Source of the DNA: Yponomeuta sedellus
Taxonomy: Eukaryota; Arthropoda; Insecta; Lepidoptera; Yponomeutidae
NCBI GenBank assembly: GCA_934045075.1
Contig: OW203726.1
Location: forward strand, 4,349,535-4,413,534
Reading direction: 5' to 3'
DNA: 64,000 bases
Position numbers and translations under genes: made by a program. The notes below the pieces were generated by a model. It did not search any database. It was not told the DNA's origin and was given only the letters and a program-made list of their open reading frames with translations. Shown here piece by piece: positions 38,540 to 50,600 of this stretch (positions are counted from its first letter, which is position 1; every line of letters begins with the position of its first letter).

Positions 38540-40440
38540 GGGTGCGTTCCGACATGCGATGAAATCGATTACAGTGCCAATCCATATAAGTGCAGTAGGC
38601 ACAAAAACCCTATTTTGTGCGAGATACTTTGGGGCTACTAAATTTGGCCGGATTCGCGCTTTAATCGATTTCACCACATCTCGGAAAACGCAGGGATTAT
38701 TTTATATATCACATGGCCTTCGAGTTTCCCGCCGAAAGAAGAGGCAGCGTAAGCTTGCCGCTTCTAAAAGGACTCCTTGTCCGTCCTCTGAGACCTCAGC
38801 CTCCCCCACGGCCTCCGCCCCTTCCTCTCCCGCGGTTTCCGCGCCCCCTTCCCTCGCGGCTTCCCCTGCCGCCCCCTCCTCCCCCGCGGCTCTCCCGCCC
38901 CTCTCCTCCACGGCTTCCACGCCCCCCTCCCCTGCCACGATACCACCCCTCATGGACATCGACGTTCCCGTACCGACAGGACCGTCCGCACGGTCTCCCC
39001 CCCAGCCTCCGAAGGCAAAGTCCCCCCCTCCCGTGTATCTACGGGACAAGTCCGCATGGACTAATGTTTCCAAACTTTGTAAGGACAATAATGTCCATAC
39101 TACCAATGACGATAGCATCGTCATTGAGACCGCCACCACCGACCACTTTAAGAGTGTAACTAAGCTCTTCACTCTTAATAAAATCCCCTACCACACCTAT
39201 GCGCTTCCCGAGGAGCGCAAGGTGCGGGCTGTCCTTCGTGGCGTTCCGACGGAACTATCCAAGGACGCCATCAGGGATGACCTTGTCTCCCAAGGTCATC
39301 CAGTCGAGGCTGTGTATCCCATGCACAGTAGCCGCGGGAAGTCCTTCCCCCTTGCCTTGGTGGTACTCACCAATTCCCCCCAAGCTCGCTCCATCTTCTC
39401 GGGAGTTCCCACAGTTTGTGGCCTCTCGAATATCAAAGTCGAGAAGTCCCATAGGCGGGGCCACCCCGGTCAATGCCACCGCTGCCAGCTCTATGGCACG
39501 CGGCGGCAAACTGCGCCGCTCCCCCCAGATGCGTGAAGTGCCTAGAGCCTCACGCCACTGCTTGCGCACTCGCAACTCGGAAGTTCCTCCGGCTTGCGTA
39601 CTGTGCAATCAGTCCGGCCATACGGCCAATTACCGGGGGTGCCCGCGTGCCCCCCGCCCCTCCGCCGCTAAGGCTCCCAAGGCCCCCTTCGCTCAGAGGA
39701 AATCAGTGCCGGCACTGAATACCCCTGCATTCCCACCCCTAGGCCGCCCCAGTGCCAAGCCTAGCCCCCCACCGACCCCCGCATGGGGCCCCCTCCCTAG
39801 TCCCCCCGCTACAGCCAGGCCCGTAGCGGCCACTCAGGCATATCCCCCCTCAGATAGGTCTCAGACAGCTGACGACCTTTGGCTGATCAGTGCCGCCATC
39901 AATAATATTGATCTGGCGGAGATCTCCAAACTGGCGGGCAAGCTGCGCGCCGCCACCTCCCCCGCTGAGCGTCTTATCGCTCTTGCCGAGCTTAGCGATA
40001 TGCTCTCCAGTCTCGTTTAGTTAAACTATTTTCGTACTCCCCGGTCCCTCTCTTTATTTGTATTCTCCCTCACGACGAACTCTGTTCTGAACTGGACCAC
40101 CTACTAGAGGCTCGGTCCCAGGCAGACATAGCCCCGCCCGCTAGTGTCCCCGCTTGTGGGGTCACTGTTCTCTCCTAGCAGCTGTAGCTAACTTTTCTAA
40201 GCGGACGCTCCTTTAGGGAGCTCCGCTGCGCACCCTTCCTCGGCCTCGAGGGGGTCGCTCCGATGTCGGTTTAGGGGTCCTTAGGACCAAAACTAGTCCC
40301 AAGGTGGTGTTTAGTGGGTAGGCGCACTTCTTGTGAGTCCCACATTGGCAGCACGGCCGGGTCCGTGCTGTTATGCATGAGCATTCACCACCTCCCTCCC
40401 CCGTGTCCTCCGGAGGGTGCCCTTATTAGGGCTAAAAAAA
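38540..40440 (+). mobile_element. Jockey-type LINE encoding only ORF1, with 9-bp target duplication
   Basis: Direct repeats ATCGATATT at 38531-38539 and 40441-40449 flank 1,901 bp. The insert starts GGGTGCGTTCCGACATGCG and ends GCCCTTATTAGGGC and then an A run, so both retroposon ends are present. Only a gag-like ORF1 lies inside; no endonuclease or reverse transcriptase is present. It is GC-rich (proline/serine codons) against AT-rich surroundings, and sits about 500 bp upstream of the hemolymph gene start. Confidence 0.85.
38559..40020 (+). pseudogene. Jockey-type gag (ORF1) with two frameshifts
   Basis: From the first ATG (38559) the frame runs through a proline/serine-rich region (about residues 70-170), then a PRE-type nucleic-acid-binding domain (PPPVYLRDKSAWTNVSKLCK; KVRAVLRGVPTELSKDAIRD; FPLALVVLTNSPQARSIF) and the first CCHC knuckle (GQCHRCQLYG). 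A one-base loss near 39492-39495 moves the frame to HAAANCAAPPRCVKCLEPHAT. A second shift near 39560-39590 moves it to PPACVLCNQSGHTANYRGCP, and the frame then stays open to TAG at 40018-40020. This order is that of jockey-clade ORF1 proteins, which package LINE RNA. No ORF2 follows. Confidence 0.85.
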
Positions 40441-40449
40441 ATCGATATT

Positions 40450-41104
40450 TTTAGAGTAACGTCCTACATGTTAATGGAGGATTTAATTTTGCGCCTAGCT
40501 TATGTTGAAGTGATATTGCTTTAAACAATAGAAATATACAGACCTAGGATTTTTTTTAAAAGCCTTTAAAATATTTTTTGGAGCGTTCGGGGTTACAAAA
40601 AATGCGAAAAGTAAAGATATAGGTACTCTAATAAAAAAAAAACTTACTAGATTTACATTTTTTATTCATTGAATTCTAAACGTTTTTTGGTACACCCCTC
40701 AGAGCACAAATCTGAGGTACACCCTCACAAGAAATCGTTGTGCAAATATTATTTTACAAGACGACTCAAATATTGATAAAGGCTTCACACATTGTTAAAT
40801 ACGACTTAACGCACAAGTTGTGACGTCATTGTTTGAGCCCCATACGCATTTTTTTACCACTTGACTAATATTGACTTTTCGATAGTGTTTCATATGAAAA
40901 GATTTGTCGCAGAGAAAAAAATATATCACTGACGAGTATAGGTATTTGTATTTTAACGTCCTGTCCGATTATATTAAAACATTTTTAGTGCAAGTTCTCC
41001 ATTAGAGTTTGTCAGTTATACCAAATTTTGTTTTTTTTCTATTATTTAGGACAAGTTACACTTGACCCCCTGATGGTAAGCGAAGACGGGGTCTACGATG
41101 TTAC
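40450..41104. other. AT-rich sequence with a short dispersed repeat end
   Basis: No gene was recognised. Near 41050-41100 the phrase ACTTGACCCCCTGATGGTAA and GCGAAGACGGGGTC is a familiar lepidopteran repeat end. An internal near-repeat GGTACACCC occurs twice around 40690-40730. Confidence 0.4.
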
Positions 41105-41137
41105 GTGCTTAACTCTACTTTTAGAGACACAGGTTAT

Positions 41138-41694
41138 ATGTCTCCGGAAAGACAGACGATGATTGTTCTAGGCCTAATGACTTTTCTAAAAGTATCTAGT
41201 GATTTGAAGACAAAATATTTTCGTTGGAAGATCTTTTTATTTTGCAACAATGCCACTGTAGATTTGACGTTATTCTATATCTATATACTTACCTCATATT
41301 ATGGTTTCGTAATTCGTTGCTTCAACGAAACTATAAGAGCTCTGAAATGCAAGTTGTTGAATAGAGTCATTAATGTTATTATTCCGGTAATAGTCGTTTC
41401 ACTTACGACAGCTTTAGTACTTTCATCGGCCCCTTGGTTTGCCCACATATTTTACCTATGTATATTTACTAATCACTTTATTGACCATAAAGGACCATGC
41501 AGTTTCTTAATATTTTAAAGGAAAACGCGGCTTTCTACACGACTTGCAGTATTCGTCATAGAAACAAAACGGAGCCTCTTAAACAAAGATTTAAAAAGTT
41601 TATTCTTACTGACGAATTCATACAAGAAGCTCAATTGGAGCTTGTAATGGGTGAAATATCTGTAGGTCAGCTTCTAGAAATTCTAAGGCATTAA
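41138..41694 (+). CDS. Unrecognised membrane-protein-like ORF pair, possibly one frameshifted gene
   Basis: The first frame (ATG at 41138, stop about 41516) has hydrophobic stretches VDLTLFYIYILTSYYGFVI and VINVIIPVIVVSLTTALVL. The second (41497-41694) overlaps it in another frame and is polar: ENAAFYTTCSIRHRNKTEPL, FKKFILTDEFIQEAQLELVM. An AATAAA follows at 41714. A one-base slip near 41500 would join them into one protein of about 185 aa. I do not recognise the family; a chemoreceptor relic was considered, but the usual end motifs are missing. It may be a chance or decayed sequence. Confidence 0.25.
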
Positions 41695-42082
41695 GCAAAG
41701 CACTAATTAATGTAATAAAGACTGATTGTAATTAAAACAAGACTAATTAATATGTTTGTAAATAATTAATGCAAACCCCAAGGAGAATAATATAATTTTT
41801 CAAATTATTATTTTTTCATTTCCTACAACCTCGAAACATTTTTATTTGCTTCATACATGTACGCTACTTCTAGAATGACGATGTGTTAATTAATGTGATT
41901 TAAAGTTATTGTTTTTGTCAATTAAACAATTATATTGATATTGAACGCAGCATTTTGGGTGTACGAAGGATCGTGTACGTGTCCGAAACACCACCTTGCG
42001 CTCCTAAACGCGCATAGCTAACGCGGTTTGCAAACCGCCAACCAGCCTAGCGCAAGTAGGAACTTTGAAATTTTTGTTCGCA

Positions 42083-43947
42083 TTTAGCCCCGTTTTAATG
42101 GCGGACATATTTTTGTCTCACTCTTTTACTACTTACTCTTTCTTTGCTGTCAATGTCAAACTGTAAACATAACAAATATGCACAACAAATATGGCGGAAC
42201 GCGGCACATATTAGAACGTTTTGTAGTTAAAATTTTTGTGTTTTAAGTTTGTTCAATATCTAGCTGTGTGTATCTTGTTGTACAGTGTTTAGTGATTTTC
42301 TTTTAATAATGGCATTGATCGGATGGTGTCGAACTTGTGCCATTTGTAAAATAAGATGCAGCCGGTCAAAGGGTACCAAAAGAAAGTTTATGGGTAAATT
42401 TCCTAGGGATGAAGACCGGTAAGTATTTCTGGCTACAGTTTTTGTCATCTTGCACAAGAGCAAGATCATAAATTATGTTAAATAACGTAATTAATATACT
42501 ATGAGAAAAATACTCAGATGTTTCAATGTCATAGTGATGTGCCATACACATATTCAATATCGATAAAAAAATATCTGATAAGTACCTTGGTCAGAATTAC
42601 TACTCAGTGTATGACGGGTGAATTGCTGTAAGCCATAACAATGTTTCAACGATGCACTATTAGTGGCTGCATTGAATGTTGTTTTTTTTTTTTTTTAGAT
42701 GCAGACAATGGGTGAAAATTGTGGAAGATCTTATATCGTATATCCCCATCGAAAAACTCCACCAACATAAATATGTTTGTAGAGATCATTTCCGGCCGAA
42801 AGATTTTTACAACTATTTTAAAAGGAAGCCGATTAAAGAAATGGTGAGTTGTGTTATAAACTTATAACGTAACACTTACTACATTTCATGAATAATTATC
42901 TAATAAAACACAAAATACGCCTTGCTTTACGTCGAACATTTGAATGTATTTTGCTCCGTCATTTAGAACGCAATATTATTATTAAGTCTTAATACGTAAA
43001 TGACATACTTTGATAAACATTTTTTTACAGGGCTGTATCTTCTCTACTTATAAATGCGCCTCCTCTTCCTGATTACTTACTAGCTGAGTTTCCTTACCAC
43101 GTAGCCACGTCGCATCACTTGAAACTGGTTAGTGATTGGAATTACTAAAATATTTTTTTTACTAATTTTTAACTTAAAATATTTTTTTATAAAAATGTAT
43201 TTGATAGTTACATAGTCAATTATGCAGTTATGTGGCAAACAGGAACAAACTATTTTTTTTTTTCGGACTATTCTTGCAATTGTTTATTTTCAGATTCAGC
43301 TATACAAAAACCTATTAGTTGTCGAGCTTCACAAAACAACTCTGGTACGTAGACTTTTCATGTATCGCTGAAGTTTTTTGTAACTAGAGTTTGTTTACTT
43401 TGAGAATTACAAAGTGTTATCATTTTCAGCACCTTGTACAGCAGCCAAAATATCAGCTGTTGCTATTGGTCCAGTAGGGTTTGACCACAATTATTGTGGC
43501 CTGGAATCTCAGCATATTTATCAGAACTATCCCGGTAAGTAGCATAGTTTACCAACAAATTAATAATCAATAACGACTCAACTTAACTTTTTTTGACGAT
43601 TTCAGCACCTGAATCCAAACCACCGATTGATGAAGTTCGCTCAGATTGGACACCTCTAAGGAAAAACCAAATAGCTGCTGAAATAAATTCAATAGACCTT
43701 GACCACAATTATTGTGATTTGATTAGCAATAATAAAATACTAATTTCATTTGTCGTTTTATTGAAAACATTGATTATTATTAATTTTATTAGGCTAACTG
43801 CGGAGCCCGGGATGAAAATTTATCGATATCGATAAATGTAGTACCAATGTAAGTGGACGTCCCTAATGCACAGACAAGTTGTTATGTTGGTAGCACTTTT
43901 GACATTGCATTTTTGCTCTATTGGTTGGTATTGCTAACGGGGCTAAA
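42083..43947. mobile_element. Possible transposon unit: THAP gene between 12-bp inverted repeats
   Basis: TTTAGCCCCGTT at 42083-42094 and AACGGGGCTAAA at 43936-43947 are perfect inverted repeats on either side of the THAP gene. P-type transposons carry THAP domains, which makes the pairing notable. No clear target duplication was found, and the gene is far shorter than a P transposase. Confidence 0.4.
42309..43835 (+). pseudogene. Small THAP-domain gene, six exons, frame broken in exon 3
   Basis: Exons: 42309-42418, 42699-42843, 43031-43127, 43294-43344, 43430-43534 and 43606-43835, all with GT/AG borders. Exons 1-2 encode a THAP zinc finger: CAIC near the start, the central QWVKI, then YVCRDHF, i.e. 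the C2CH pattern used for DNA binding. Exons 5 and 6 both start with a codon split after G and encode APxx...FDHNYC and LDHNYC, so they look like duplicates. Phases are compatible across all six exons, but in that phase exon 3 reads to a TGA; the sensible-looking frame (AVSSLLINAPPLPDYLLAEF) is shifted by one. Hence either a recent pseudogene or an assembly error. Intact length would be about 245 aa. Confidence 0.65.
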
Positions 43948-43989
43948 CTCATTACAAAAGCATATAGGGAGGTCCCGTCTCTTAAAACG

Positions 43990-44112
43990 TAGTGTTTATA
44001 TGCTCTGTGCCGCCAACTTAAAGTAGAGTTGGGCTGGCCATGTCAGCCGCATGCACCCAGATAGGTGAGCGATCATCGCTACCGAGTGGGTGCCACGTGG
44101 TGGTGAACCCCA
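43990..44112 (+). pseudogene. RTE-type LINE reverse-transcriptase fragment
   Basis: One frame reads LK-stop-SWAGHVSRMHPDR-stop-AIIATEWVPRGG, the typical near-C-terminal block of RTE polyproteins (WAGH and EW.PR motifs), with two stops at former tryptophans. Confidence 0.6.
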
Positions 44113-44167
44113 TTTCTCTTTATTTAATTCCGTAGTTAAGTAATCAAACATTCATATATTTGATGAT

Positions 44168-44330
44168 CGCCACTGGCAACAACTGGGATTTTCATTTTCC
44201 TATCAGTTGCCACTGAGAACAATTGGGATTTGGATGACCTATACCTCACCACTAGCAACAATGGAGATTTTCATGTTTCATTTGTCACCACTGGCAACGG
44301 ACGGTATTTTTTTTCTCATTTGTCCCCAGT
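44168..44330 (+). repeat. Tandem repeat, about 39-40 bp x 4
   Basis: Copies of CACTGGCAAC or a close variant start at 44171, 44211, 44250 and 44289, each followed by GGGATTTTCATTT-like sequence. Divergence between copies is moderate. Confidence 0.7.
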
Positions 44331-44402
44331 GGGTACGTTGCCAGTGGTGATGACTGGGAACAAGGGGTCTCAGCAGTGGGGACATAAAGTGTTGATATCA
44401 CA
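44330..44402 (+). repeat. 5S-type SINE tail remnant
   Basis: TCTCAGCAGTGGGGACATAA and AGTGTTGATATCAC resemble the last 30 bp of the 5S-type SINE. Confidence 0.45.
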
Positions 44403-44612
44403 GTTCGCCAAATTGGTGTTGTACTGAGTACTGAGTATGGCTGGTCTAGACAATAGATACCTTCTAAACAACTTGGAACTACCACCAGCACAAAAGCCAG
44501 CAGCAACTAAGTGACCGATGTTTCATAATATTACTGACGTACTTATTACTAACAAAGAACAAGACTAAACTTAACTTAAACTTAAGTAAAAAAAAGCAGA
44601 TTAGAGCTTCAT

Positions 44613-44618
44613 TTTATT
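44613..44618 (-). promoter_or_regulatory. Polyadenylation signal AATAAA
   Basis: TTTATT on the plus strand, 59 nt past the stop codon of the 2,278-codon ORF on the minus strand: a fitting position for its poly(A) signal. Confidence 0.5.
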
Positions 44619-44676
44619 TTACGAAAAAATACACAGATTACTTTACAAAACATTTCAATCGTACGTAACAGACTGG

Positions 44677-47600
44677 CTAAAGGCACAAGGAACAACAAAT
44701 GAGAGCCCGGAAAGCTTCCGCGAACAAGAGACACGGCGTCCACACTAACACAGCCATTAGAAAACACATCATATCTTTGCATTGCCTGTATATAGATACA
44801 ATGCTCAGTAATCTCGGATACAAGGCAGGGAATCGCACGTAGCATGATGGGCATGGGGGGTTCAACATAGCATCCGTCGCTACGGTGCATTTAGTGTCCC
44901 TTATCTCTTGGCGCAGCCGCGCTCTCTTGCGCCGCAGCTCTTGACCCTTCTCCGTACAAGACGTCAGACATTCGTACAAAGTTGGATGCTCGTATATACA
45001 TTCCAATAAGTATCTTACGCAGCCAAATGTACCTATGCGAGCCTGTGCCCGTTGCAACGGTGTTTTGATGTGACCATAACAATAATCTTTCTTCAGTTTG
45101 ATTATGAACCTTTCCTTCAGAGGGAGTTTACCTGGTGGACACGAGGGATCTACTATCGTTCTGAAAGATTTTCTGGCGATGTTGGAAAGTCCTCTCGCCC
45201 CTGCCCTTCCCAAATCAGTAACTGAGCCTGTTATAGCGGGAATTGTACCTAATTTGTAGGGGTCTCCCATCAAAAATGTGGCTTTCTTATCGTCCTTGCG
45301 TCTGAGTCTCGCAATTTCCTCCTCTATTTCTGCGTATCGTCTCATGCGATATTGGCAGTTTCTGTCTTTCCGTAATTCCCGCTCCTTGTCTCGTTTTACT
45401 AGTGTGTCTTTCTCTTGAGCTGAAAGCGGGAGACCTCTCATCGTATCTTGAAACAATTTCAATTCTAGATCGCCGTGTAAATATGAGTTTAAATAAAACA
45501 TGTCGAGGTTTTTTAATGCAAAATCTCGGTGCTCCGCCTTCATCTTCATAAGCTTTCTCTTGAGTTTCATTGCTTCCTTAGCGTGTTTCCTTTCGGCCAC
45601 ATGCTTTCTTTCCTCTTCACAAACTGGGCTGCCGCACACGCATGGTATAAACTTAGGCCGAGCCATAGCATGTATCATAGCAGCATGTTCTTTTTTGCAA
45701 ACACCACTGCCGCAAACACATGGTCTAAAAGGAGAGCAAGGCATCTTGAGTGAATATTTTGGATCAAGAGTAAGTTGCATTCCACATGGCGGTTTCTTGC
45801 TCTTATCTGCATCGTGCTTTGTACACACAGGCGTTGGGCAACACAAGCATGTCGGTCGGTCCCCAGGCCGAGTATCTTTTAAGAACTCTGAACATTTTAC
45901 TTTCTTTTTACCTGCTGTAACTTCACGCTCTACTATTTTCTTACGTAGATCCTCTTTGTTAACGATACCCATTCCATGTTTATCGACCTTAATATGCAGA
46001 GCTGCTTCATCGTTGAATCCGCAAACAGTGCAGGGTCGTTTAAGCTTTTCTACTTCATCCTTGCAGCCTGGCCACTCACATACAGATTTTTGCACTTTTC
46101 CCGGAGGATTGAAGAATGGCGGCTTTTTCTTACCTTGAACCTTATGGCAAATGTCTGAGTCGAATTTAAATTTCATCTTGTCTTTTGTGATGTAGAGAGT
46201 ATCGAGAATTTTTTTTCTTTGCTTTTCTTCATCGTCCTCTTCTTCCTCTTCCTCATCTTCTTCCTCGTCACCCTCCTTCTTCATGCATTTTTTTTTCCCT
46301 GGACATTTCACCTTATAAGCTTTTGGCGTTTCATGCTTTTTTTTATCTGGCAATAGTTTCAGATATTCTAATACACTGAAAGCCCAATCTGGCACGTCAG
46401 GAAAATCTTCCCTTGATATTTTTCCATCACCCTCTTCTTCTTTAGCCAAGGCAGATGGGCATTTACCTTTTCCCTGACATTTGCCCTTTCCACCATTCTC
46501 ACTTTTTGCATGTTTCCCGCATATCCCACCTTTGCCACTTTTCTTGACTTTTGAACCTTTGTCGTCTCCTTTGCTACCGTTTTTCCCACCGCAAGCACAT
46601 TTTTTTCCAGATTTACCTTTGTCAGCTTTATCTCCTCCACCTTTTCTTGTCCCTTCTTTATTATCTTTATCCTGGCAAGTCATTTTTTTAACAATTTGAC
46701 AAGGCGCTCCTTTCTTACATTTACACGGAACCCCTTTTTTATGCAACTTAGATCGTTGTGCACTAATTTCATCATCCTTAATAACTTTCTTACATTTACA
46801 CGGAACCCCTTTTTTATGCAAGTTAGTGCGTTGTATTCTAATTTCATCATCCTTAATAACTTTCCACATCGCAGCGACTATTACTGACGACTTTCTCTGT
46901 AATAATCTTCCATCAGGTCCGTAAAAGTATTTTGTTTTATCTCTTACATGATTTGCAAGGCTTTGATTAACTATTGTTGAAGATCTCTTTCCTCCCGATG
47001 ATCTGGCCACTGCTTTATCGTAACGCCTGGGGATATTATATGTAGGTGATAACTCAAAAAAATATTCGAAGTTAAAACCAGTTCCGGAAATCTGCTTCGA
47101 TCGCAACTGTTTCTTTAACAAACATTCAGAGTACTTTCGATCCGATTCATATCCTGCCAGCATTTCATCAGATTCTGATAGTCGGTTGAGCGTTCCTCGT
47201 TTTTTATGCTTCATGGAGTCCACAGTAACATCATTGTATATTTTACTAGCGTGTTCAACGGGAACGTGACGGTATATTGGGGGTACGTCAAGTTTCTTAA
47301 TATTCTCAGACAAGTGAATGCCGCGATAGGTTTCTTGTGGTTTTTTACAAAATTTTGGTAATAGGGGTACTAGTTTCGTTGGACTACGTGATTTAATACA
47401 CTTTTCTACTTCAAGGCTAAAATTTGATCGAATGGGGTGAGGTGTAGTCGGCGTGGAGTTATTCTGAAGTTGAGTTTCTATAGCTTTTAACTTTGAATTA
47501 TTTAGACTGTGATCTGTTTTTTTACGTTTTCGTTGTTCGTCACTGATAGATCTAGAAATGTCTGTGTATTTCTTATCCAATAATACTGGGTATTCCAAAT

Positions 47601-50600
47601 AAGTACACTTGCCAGGAACAACATTAACACCAGATATCCGTAGCGCCTGCATTCTCTTAGAACTGTCGAAACCAGCCTCTTCACTTTGGTCTTGAGTAAG
47701 TATCGTGTCTTTTTTTGAGTTGTTGAATTTTAGTGTCGATAAACACTTCTTCAATATGGAGCTAACACTATGTTGGATATTAATATTTGTTTCCGATTCC
47801 TTTTGATGAGGCTCTAACCTTTTTCTGTAACTTTGATAACTCGATGGATTAGAGTTAAACTGTTTTCGTCCTTCATGTATCACATATTGAGGGTTCGGGT
47901 AACCCTCGTAATTACGTTCAAGAATATGCTTCCCATTTACATCACTCTGCACTGAATGTTGTGATGAACATTTGGATAGGTTACATTCTTCTGGTGTAAC
48001 TAAGCATGCGCACTTATATTTCTTGGGTGACTGTTTTCTAAGCTTATGTTGGTGAAAAGACTGAGTATGGTCGATAATATTTCGGTTTAAAATGTTTTGA
48101 TTTGCTTTCTTCTGTTTAGTATCTATGTTTTTTAATTTTCTTGTCTTTTGTAGGTAGCTTTTCTTTGAGGGCCTTAGCACTTGTTTTAAGAAGTTGCGAT
48201 ATGTAATCGGATCCCAGCTGTTTTTATCGTGCACGCTTGTTGATCGTGACGAAGAATGGAATTCGCACAATGCCTGGCACTCATTCGGATAGTCACAGTT
48301 ACATTCTTTAATTTTTGAGTTACTTTGATATCGTTTTGGTTTTGAGTATCTGATCTGAGCAGTGCCTCCTTGACAAATCTCTACATCAAAACTAAATTTT
48401 GAGCCTTTAGGAAATATTGACGCCTCTGCTTGTGTTACATCGTTCGTTGTTGCATTATTGCCTCGCGTTTTCGATTGTTTAGATGTTGTTTTTATTCGTT
48501 CCAAGGATAGTCTCGGTTGTGACAAATGGACACAGTCTTTGTGTTCAGTTTCACTGCAATTTGTTTTCGTAATTGTGGACTTAACTTTTTGTTTCTTTTT
48601 TGGCTGCATATTTGTAGAATTAGCCTGAAAAGTATTTTGAGTATGTACGGACTTTTGATGCTTTTTTATTATACTTGTTTCATCTTTCACATGTTCTAAC
48701 TTTCTTTGATTAAAGACGCACGGTATAACGGTGTGTTCACTTGTTATTGCTGAGTTAACTCTACGTGTATTATCGAGATCCTTTTCACAAATAGTTGTTT
48801 TAGACGGGTTCACAAACTTTTGACTGTGTAAATTGAGCCACCTGTAACACCGTTTCATATTTTCATCTGAAGCTGGTGGATTCATAGTATACTTAAGCTT
48901 AGTATTTTCATTACAATCGTTATTTCCATCAATAATATCCATCACAACTTCACTTGGTTCTTTTATAGCATGTCCACTGATAATGGGTGTATGAATAGCT
49001 TCAGGTGAAGGCGAGTCTTTATAAAGCTCTAAGTTGAAACTAAAGCTAGAGTCATTTTGGAACTCTTTTCCTGACGGAGTTATATGTGGCTTAACCAAAT
49101 TGTTTTCTTTAATTTTGTTTGGAAACTTGAAAGCGCAAAAGCATCTTCTAAGTTTTGCTACAATATTATTTGTTTTTGTGGGGATTTTGCTATTTGAACT
49201 CATCTGATTAAAATGTTGCCTGTCGGTCTTATTATCATTTACAGGACAGGAAATCGAACTAACAATCTCTCTGGCAACAAAGTCATCTCCAATTTGGTCT
49301 CTCTTGTAGCGCTTGTTTGATTTCTTTTCGTTAACTTGCTTATTTTCAAAGGGTTCTGTATTATATAGTTTATTTGGACTCCATTTGTTATTTCCTACAG
49401 TTAAATCTAATGTACAATGGATTTGGTCACGTATAGTGGGTCCTGCTAGACCATCTTGTGGTTTAGTAAGAGATGGGCTTCTTTTTCGACGACGACGTCT
49501 GTATTTTTTACGGTTAGTCGCCTTTTCATTCCCATTTATATTGTCATTTGATGATGATGAGATATTTTGTTTTAAAAGTTCCATTTCGAAGCTAAATCTG
49601 GATCCTATTTTTAGCGTGGAATTTGGCGGATCGTTTGGATCTACAAGCTTTTTAAATGGATTTATTACTTTGCCCGCTGTACGTGTTTCTTCTAACTGAC
49701 TTTTATCGTGTTGTATTTTTTTTATTGCCAGATAGGGTTTTATAGCCTTCACCTTGATAGCCCCTCGAAGCTCCGCAGCTTGCTTTTGAGTTCTGTGTCG
49801 TACAAGATCATCTGGCACTTTGGACTCTATTATGTAAGTTTTATTTTCGGCTGATAAAACATGCGCCTTGGATTTGCTTTTCTCCTTTTCTTCCGCTTTT
49901 CTCTTTTTCTCAATAGCGACCCCATAAATTTTATTATTTGTAATAACATCTCCCTTGCCATCGATATTATGTCGACTTTTCAAAGTTCTAGCGTTATTTT
50001 TCACAGAATTATCTTTGTATTTCCTTATTTCCTTTGCATTTTCCGTTTTTAGCGCACTAAAACATTTTTTCACGACAGGTCTGTAAACATTTTCTTTGCG
50101 ACGATTAATGGAGGTGTAGGATGCGTTGCATTTCATTGAAGAAGTTAAATTATTGAGTATTGTCGTGTTACCTCCCTTTGTAGGTGATGTAATACTGCGC
50201 TTTTTAGGATTTTGTTCTTTACTAACAACACCATTTGGTAAATCAAGTAATTTTGTGTTGTTAGTATCAACTATAGGTATTGTTTCATTGGTCGGTTCTT
50301 TTATTTTACTCGCATCAGAACTATTTTTGCAAGGACGTACACTTATGTTTGAGTTATTTCGTGGCTGTTGTATTGATTTTTCCGATTTCAACTTTTCGTT
50401 TTGATTTGTCTTTCGCTGTTTTGTATCACCCAACTTTTTTTTGTTTTTACATTGAGATAAAATTCGTTGTCTTACTATCATACCTGAAGAAACTTTCTTT
50501 GATAGTCGCGATCGTTTGCTGTAAGCAGTCTTTTGAGCTATTTTGATCTCCAGCTTTGATGATGATTGTTTGTTTTGAATCTTGTCAATCACAGTGATAC

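Noticed and set aside
38702..39172. Long frames antisense to and out of phase with the jockey gag
   Set aside because: GC-rich shadow frames; the plus-strand gag frame has the PRE domain and zinc knuckle.
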